Positions 59,726 to 64,000 of a stretch of 64,000 nt of DNA are shown piece by piece (within the stretch, counting starts at the first letter, position 1; each line of letters begins with the position of its first letter). Source of the DNA: Alkaliphilus sp. B6464 (GTDB lineage: Bacteria; Bacillota; Clostridia; Peptostreptococcales; Natronincolaceae); NCBI RefSeq assembly GCF_018141165.1, contig NZ_CP058558.1, positions 124,001-188,000 of the forward strand, written 5' to 3'. Made by a program: the position numbers and the translations under genes. The notes beneath the pieces were generated by a model. That model was given only the letters and a program-made list of their open reading frames with translations, searched no databases and was not told where the DNA came from.

Positions 59726-61075
59726 ATGAATAAAATGGAGTTAAATATTGTTAGTGATTTAAAAATCAAACTAACAATAAAAGAAAATAAATTTAATATA
59801 CCTTTAGAATCACTTTTTAGCATAGCCTCAAGAATTAATCCCAAAAGAAGTTTCTTATTTGTAAGTAAACTTTTAGGAAAGCACTTAGCAATAAAACCAC
59901 AGATTCCCCTAGTAACTGGTGCTTTGTTATCTGATATTATGCTTGATGAAATTGATGGAATCTCACCATTTAATAGAGACCTCTTAGTAAAATCACTATC
60001 AAATGAAAAGTATCTTTCTGATGCTATAGATGAAACCTATAAATATACAATTATTCCATCTAAACCTACCCTTTTTATTGGCTTTGCAGAAACTGCTACA
60101 GGCTTGGGACATTCAATGTTCAGTATATTTCGTGACAATGCTGCATTTATTCATACAACAAGAGATGAATTAAAAGGACTAAAATCGAGTTTTAACTTTG
60201 AAGAAGAACATTCTCACGCAACATCTCATTTATGCTATGCACTTGAACAAGATTTTTTTAACAAATATAAAAGAATTGTTCTTGTGGATGATGAAATGAC
60301 CACTGGTAAAACATCATTAAATCTGATAAGAGCATTAAATAACAAATATCCGGGGAAAGAATATATAGTTGCTTCGATACTTGACTGGAGAAATGATGAA
60401 CAAATAAATGACTACTTTGAATTTGAAAAAGAATTAAACATAAAGATTTCTACTATTTCTTTACTTCAGGGTGAAATAGAGTGTAATAACAGTCCTGTTG
60501 ATTATAGTAGAAGTTGTAGTTACGGAATGTTTATAAACGATCCTATTAAAACAGAGACCAAAGGTATATATATGCCTGAACTCCAAAAACATAAATTCAA
60601 TAGAGTACTTGAGTCAGGACACATTAAATATAATGAGCCTTATGTTAAAATGACTGGACGGTTTGGCATTACTGCAAAAGAAAATCAAACAAATATACAA
60701 ACGCTGAAGATGTTGGGTAGTAATATTCGCTTAAATAGAGAATATGATAAAACACTAGTTATGGGCTATGGAGAATTTATATATGTTCCCTGCTTAATAG
60801 CATCCTATATGGGAGAAGGTATAATATTCCAGTCTCCTAGTAGAAGCCCTATTCATGTATTTAATGAAAAAGGTTATTCAATAAAAAATTCTATTAGAGT
60901 TAATGACCCTTTTGATTTAAGTGTAAGTACTTATATTTACAATATATTGCCTGATATGTATGATGAAGTTTTTATGTTATTTGAAAGAGAAGTTCCAAGT
61001 GAATTTAAGGATGTAATCACTAATGAACTTCAGAAAGTAGGAATAAAATCAATAAAATTTATATGTTTTAAATAA
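59726..61075 (+). CDS. phosphoribosyltransferase with TRSP domain (ter-linked)
   Basis: The start follows AAGGAGGAA. The 449-aa protein has a type I PRTase domain (about 25-250) with the PRPP-binding motif VDDEMTTGKT at 187-196 and a GFAETATGLGHSMF segment at 119-132. A C-terminal domain (about 300-445) follows, as in the PRTase_2 plus TRSP family of ter clusters. It probably joins ribose-5-phosphate from PRPP to a base-like acceptor. The gene has its own promoter element and is followed by a terminator, so it is transcribed singly. Confidence 0.88.
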   Translation: MNKMELNIVSDLKIKLTIKENKFNIPLESLFSIASRINPKRSFLFVSKLLGKHLAIKPQIPLVTGALLSDIMLDEIDGISPFNRDLLVKSLSNEKYLSDAIDETYKYTIIPSKPTLFIGFAETATGLGHSMFSIFRDNAAFIHTTRDELKGLKSSFNFEEEHSHATSHLCYALEQDFFNKYKRIVLVDDEMTTGKTSLNLIRALNNKYPGKEYIVASILDWRNDEQINDYFEFEKELNIKISTISLLQGEIECNNSPVDYSRSCSYGMFINDPIKTETKGIYMPELQKHKFNRVLESGHIKYNEPYVKMTGRFGITAKENQTNIQTLKMLGSNIRLNREYDKTLVMGYGEFIYVPCLIASYMGEGIIFQSPSRSPIHVFNEKGYSIKNSIRVNDPFDLSVSTYIYNILPDMYDEVFMLFEREVPSEFKDVITNELQKVGIKSIKFICFK

Positions 61076-61081
61076 AGTGTT

Positions 61082-61101
61082 GGGTGTGTATTATTACACC
61101 C
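61082..61101 (+). terminator. terminator
   Basis: GGGTGTGTA/TTACACCC hairpin with TCTTTTATT exit after the PRTase gene. Confidence 0.6.
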
Positions 61102-61127
61102 TCTTTTATTACCCTTTAAAAATCATG

Positions 61128-61139
61128 TGTTATGTTAAA
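61128..61139 (+). promoter_or_regulatory. conserved promoter-like element, StiP gene
   Basis: Exact TGTTATGTTAAA, 30 bases ahead of the ATG at 61170. Confidence 0.8.
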
Positions 61140-61169
61140 TGCAGAATTATATATAGGAGGTTTTAATAC

Positions 61170-62297
61170 ATGAATGAATTTATTAAAGAAAGAGCAAAAA
61201 AACTTAACAGGCCTGAATATATAGGTAGTTATAATGCAGATGATTGCATTTTTCTCCTAACAAATATAAATGGAAAGATTAAAGAGCAAAACAATGTAGA
61301 AAGAGAATATTTGATTCAAAATGGAAACCACTATTCTGAAATGCTACCTGTTGAATATATTCCACAAGATGAATATATGGAAGTGTTTCATAGAACTTTA
61401 GATGATTTATCTCTTAATATGGCTACTTTGGTGGCTATTACGGCAGAAAAAATCATGCTTGATAAAAGTAGAGATGTGATTCTAGTATCTCTTGCAAGAG
61501 CAGGGACACCCATAGGGGTGCTTATTAAAAAATATATTAAAGAAACATATGGAATTGATGTGCCTCATTATTCTATTTCAATTATTAGAGGTAAAGGAAT
61601 TGATGAAAATGCATTATGCTACATCTTAAATAGGCATAACTCAAACAATATACAATTTGTAGATGGTTGGACAGGTAAAGGTGCAGTTAACGATGTGCTA
61701 GATGAAGCAATAGACGAATTTTATAGTAAATATAAAGTTATCATACCAAAAGATTTAGCAGTCTTAGCAGATCCAGCCCAATGCGTAAAAATATTTGGTA
61801 CTAGAGAAGATGTTTTAATACCTTCTGCCTGTCTAAATTCCACTGTGTCAGGTCTTATGAGTAGAACTGTTAAGAGAGATGATTTAGTAACAGAATATGA
61901 GTTTCATGGTGCAAAGTTTTATGAGGAATGGCTAAATATAGACCTCTCTAACTATTTTATAGAGAAAATTTGCAAAGAATTTCTTAATGTTAATCAGTCA
62001 TATATTAAGCAAAGTTGCATAAACACACTCCACTCCTCTATTTTAAATACTGGGATTAAGGAAGTTAATGAAATTCAAAAAGAGTTCAATATAGATGATG
62101 TAAACATGGTTAAACCCGGAATAGGTGAAACTACAAGAGTTTTATTAAGAAGGGTTCCATGGAAGATTTTAGTGAATGATATAAATAATCCAAAATTAAA
62201 ACATATTTTATTGCTTGCCAAGGACAGAAATGTTCCTGTAATTGAATATAAAAACATGAATTATTCGTGCTGTGGTTTAATTAAAACGATGAAGTAA
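61170..62297 (+). CDS. StiP-family PRTase/PELOTA protein (ter-linked)
   Basis: The start follows TAGGAGGTT. The 375-aa protein has a PRTase-like N-terminal domain annotated in databases as StiP/PRTase (VILVSLARAGTPIGVLIKKY at about 107-126; FVDGWTGKGAV, near 168). A C-terminal PELOTA RNA-binding-like domain follows (GIGETTRVLLRRVPWKILV, near 314-332). The same two-domain protein occurs beside TRSP-PRTase and HAD genes in ter operons. It probably acts in the same pathway, perhaps modifying or binding an RNA or nucleotide. The exact reaction is not known to me. Confidence 0.85.
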   Translation: MNEFIKERAKKLNRPEYIGSYNADDCIFLLTNINGKIKEQNNVEREYLIQNGNHYSEMLPVEYIPQDEYMEVFHRTLDDLSLNMATLVAITAEKIMLDKSRDVILVSLARAGTPIGVLIKKYIKETYGIDVPHYSISIIRGKGIDENALCYILNRHNSNNIQFVDGWTGKGAVNDVLDEAIDEFYSKYKVIIPKDLAVLADPAQCVKIFGTREDVLIPSACLNSTVSGLMSRTVKRDDLVTEYEFHGAKFYEEWLNIDLSNYFIEKICKEFLNVNQSYIKQSCINTLHSSILNTGIKEVNEIQKEFNIDDVNMVKPGIGETTRVLLRRVPWKILVNDINNPKLKHILLLAKDRNVPVIEYKNMNYSCCGLIKTMK

Positions 62298-62302
62298 ACT
62301 AC

Positions 62303-62324
62303 TCCCCTTCTCTATTGAAGGGGA
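62303..62324 (+). terminator. hairpin, possibly partial terminator
   Basis: TCCCCTTC/GAAGGGGA stem between the StiP and HAD genes, followed by TATTTTA. The HAD gene has no promoter element of its own, so readthrough is expected. Confidence 0.5.
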
Positions 62325-62351
62325 TATTTTATGACAAAGGAGGGCTAACCT

Positions 62352-63146
62352 ATGATATTTGCAACAGATTTAGATAGAACAATAATTTATTCTAAAAGAT
62401 TTGTTCATGACAATATGCCACAGGTACAAAGTGTGGAGAATATAAATGGTAGTGAAATCTCTTATATGACTAAGACATCTTTATATTTAATACAAAATTT
62501 ATTAAATCAGGACATAGTAACTTTGATACCTGTTACTGCAAGAAGTAAAGACGAATTTGCTCGAATACATTTTTTATATAATTTGGGACTTAAATATATT
62601 ATTGTAAACAATGGAGGCAGCATATTTATTGACGGTAAAGAGGATAAGTATTGGAAAGAACATATTCAAAAACAAGTCCAACAATTTAAGATGTCTCATG
62701 CAGAAATTCTCAATAAATACTTAGATACATTTGGATTTAATTCTTTAAAAAAATTTACTCTTGTTGATAAATTAGTTAGAGTCATAAGTTTAAAAAATAA
62801 GTTAGATAAAAAAAAGTTAAATGAATTTACTAAGTATGCACATTCTCATGGATGGAAAATTTCTTATAATGGAAAAAAAATATACATTATGCCAGAGTTC
62901 ATCAATAAATGGTCAGCACTTGAATATGTCCGGGATAAATATTTAAATGGAAAAAAAATAATATCTTCAGGTGATTCTGATTTGGATTTAGACATGGTAA
63001 CTAATGCTGATATTGGAATCGTTCCAAGGCATGGAAATATTATAGATTACATTAATACAGATAAAATTGAAATTACTCGAAACCATGGTTTTTTAGCAGG
63101 TGAAGAAATAATAAAAAGAGTTTTTGATCTCACAACTTTGGAATAA
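62352..63146 (+). CDS. HAD-superfamily phosphatase (COF-like, ter-linked)
   Basis: The start follows AAAGGAGGG. The 264-aa protein has the HAD motif I DLDRT at 6-10 (nucleophile Asp6, acid Asp8), motif II VTARSKDE near 60, and GDSDLDLDMV with the Mg-binding Asp pair (near 216-225). A C2-type cap lies between. It should remove a phosphate from a small molecule, plausibly the last step of the metabolite made by the neighbouring PRTases. It is 54 bases after the StiP gene and read in one unit with it. Confidence 0.88.
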   Translation: MIFATDLDRTIIYSKRFVHDNMPQVQSVENINGSEISYMTKTSLYLIQNLLNQDIVTLIPVTARSKDEFARIHFLYNLGLKYIIVNNGGSIFIDGKEDKYWKEHIQKQVQQFKMSHAEILNKYLDTFGFNSLKKFTLVDKLVRVISLKNKLDKKKLNEFTKYAHSHGWKISYNGKKIYIMPEFINKWSALEYVRDKYLNGKKIISSGDSDLDLDMVTNADIGIVPRHGNIIDYINTDKIEITRNHGFLAGEEIIKRVFDLTTLE

Positions 63147-63172
63147 CACAGTATCTATTGATATTGTGTTTT
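63145..63172 (+). terminator. terminator
   Basis: AACACAGTATC/GATATTGTGTT stem and T run after the HAD gene. Confidence 0.75.
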
Positions 63173-63249
63173 TTATTGTCTGATTTCTTTTTTATTTTTA
63201 AAATTTTTCTTTATTTTTTTTATAAGTAAATAATCTTATGAAAATCGTG

Positions 63250-63261
63250 TGTTATGTTAAA
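63250..63261 (+). promoter_or_regulatory. conserved promoter-like element, terD
   Basis: Exact TGTTATGTTAAA, 123 bases ahead of the terD ATG, giving it the longest leader among these genes. Confidence 0.75.
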
Positions 63262-63384
63262 AAAGCAAATACTTGAAACAGAGTATTTTACTTAATAATA
63301 TATAAATCTATCGCCCAAAGAGTAATCTTATATCTTCAGAATTACATCTTGTAGGTAATAAGAAAATTTAAAGGAGGAATTATT

Positions 63385-64000
63385 ATGGATTTTAGTTCAG
63401 GAGCAAATCAGCAACAAAACAACAATGGGTTAGGCTTAGGGTTAGGACTTGGTAATAATCAACCGCAAATGCAAACTCATGTAGTGCCACAAGAAAATCT
63501 AGGAGGACCATTAAACTTTGGAGCAGGAATTTCTCTTGCTAAAGGTGGCGGTGTTTCTCTCTCCAAAAATTCAGGCATAAGTCTTTCTAAAGTGGATCCG
63601 TCTCTAAAGAATGTAATGGTTGGTGCAGGATGGGATGTAAATACAATGGGTTCTGCTTATGACTTAGATATTCAAGCATGGATGTTAGGTCAAGATGGCA
63701 GAGTTTTAAGTGATGCTCATTTTGTTTTCTACAATCAATCAGTTAGTCCAGATGGCTCGGTTAGACATTCTGGAGATAACAGAAATGGTCAAGGTGAAGG
63801 TGATGATGAAACAATGGATATCACACTAGATCTCGTATCCCCTCAAATAAATGAAATTTTATTTACTATTACTATTGATAATGCAAGGGCAAAAGGTCAA
63901 AGTTTTGGGAATGTTCAAAATGCCTTCATTAGACTTGTAAACAAGGATACTGGAAATCAAATTGCTAGATATGATTTATCAGGGAATTATGCAGGTGCAA
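63385..64000 (+). CDS. terD: TerD-family protein, C-terminus beyond window
   Basis: The ATG follows AAAGGAGGA; the frame is open to base 64000 (205 codons). Residues about 48-205 match TerD: GISLAKGGGVSLSK, VMVGAGWDVN, YDLDIQAWMLG, DAHFVFYNQ, GDNRNGQGEGDDE and NAFIRLVN. The acidic residues that bind calcium in TerD are present. It differs from ordinary TerD by an N-terminal Gln/Asn/Gly-rich stretch of about 45 residues (GLGLGLGLG, then NNQPQMQ). TerD proteins act in tellurite and stress resistance and in phage inhibition, probably at the membrane with TerC. Confidence 0.93.
   Translation, partial: MDFSSGANQQQNNNGLGLGLGLGNNQPQMQTHVVPQENLGGPLNFGAGISLAKGGGVSLSKNSGISLSKVDPSLKNVMVGAGWDVNTMGSAYDLDIQAWMLGQDGRVLSDAHFVFYNQSVSPDGSVRHSGDNRNGQGEGDDETMDITLDLVSPQINEILFTITIDNARAKGQSFGNVQNAFIRLVNKDTGNQIARYDLSGNYAGA

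Noticed and set aside
1-64000. CRISPR arrays, insertion sequences, integrase, phage structural genes
   Set aside because: No regularly spaced repeats, transposase, recombinase, terminase, portal or capsid motif was found in any frame I read.

Overview
The window is A+T-rich (roughly 70% by eye), with strong AGGAGG-type ribosome binding sites and occasional GTG and TTG starts. This fits a Clostridium-like low-GC Firmicute. The content does not look like an ordinary chromosome. Genes for DNA replication and repair (recJ, recA, a short dnaG-like primase, holA, holB, UvrD-like and RecD2-like helicases, thymidine kinase, a C5 DNA methyltransferase) are interspersed with many small unknown genes, a tRNA array covering all 20 amino acids, an agr quorum-sensing locus, an NAD salvage operon and a ter-linked metabolite operon. 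I infer a large extrachromosomal element: a jumbo phage, a phage-plasmid or a megaplasmid. No capsid, portal, terminase, integrase, conjugation or partition gene is visible here, so its exact nature is undecided.

Layout. 1-5.9 kb: 5' end of an RNA 2'-phosphotransferase (kptA), a broken deacetylase remnant, unknown genes and recJ. 6-11.2 kb: recA, a VWA-domain protein and a MerR-like regulator with its own sigmaA-type promoter. 11.4-14.3 kb: agrBD (+) converging on agrCA (-). 14.5-18.9 kb: a degenerate CpaF/VirB11-like protein with a membrane partner, unknown genes, and a protein ending in a TARG1-like macrodomain. 19.1-25.2 kb: RNase R, a chemotaxis receptor and an HExxH protein. 25.4-30.05 kb: about 25 intact tRNA genes plus two degenerate tRNA-like copies and one truncated tRNA copy, all on the minus strand, interrupted by a pilin-like gene and small ORFs. 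30.3-34.2 kb: primase and clamp-loader subunits. 35.2-39.7 kb: NAD salvage (NUDIX regulator, nicotinamidase, nicotinate phosphoribosyltransferase, NadD-NadE fusion). 39.8-57.6 kb: lipoproteins, UvrD-like helicase, methyltransferase with a structured leader, many small genes, thymidine kinase, RDD membrane protein, RecD2-like helicase. 57.9-64 kb: HpcH/HpaI aldolase, PRTase-TRSP, StiP/PELOTA protein, HAD phosphatase and TerD (cut by the window end).

How the parts fit. A 12-bp element, TGTTATGTTAAA with close variants, sits on the sense strand just upstream of about 20 unrelated transcription units: recA, primase, holA, the tRNA operons, nadDE, agrBD, the ter genes and others. A few units (merR-like, agrCA, RNase R) instead have ordinary sigmaA promoters. 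The element therefore appears to have a dedicated promoter class. The NAD operon, kptA, the macrodomain protein and the NUDIX regulator share NAD/ADP-ribose chemistry. Together with the full tRNA set this suggests an element equipped to maintain NAD and translation when host defences attack NAD or tRNA. That is inference, not proof.
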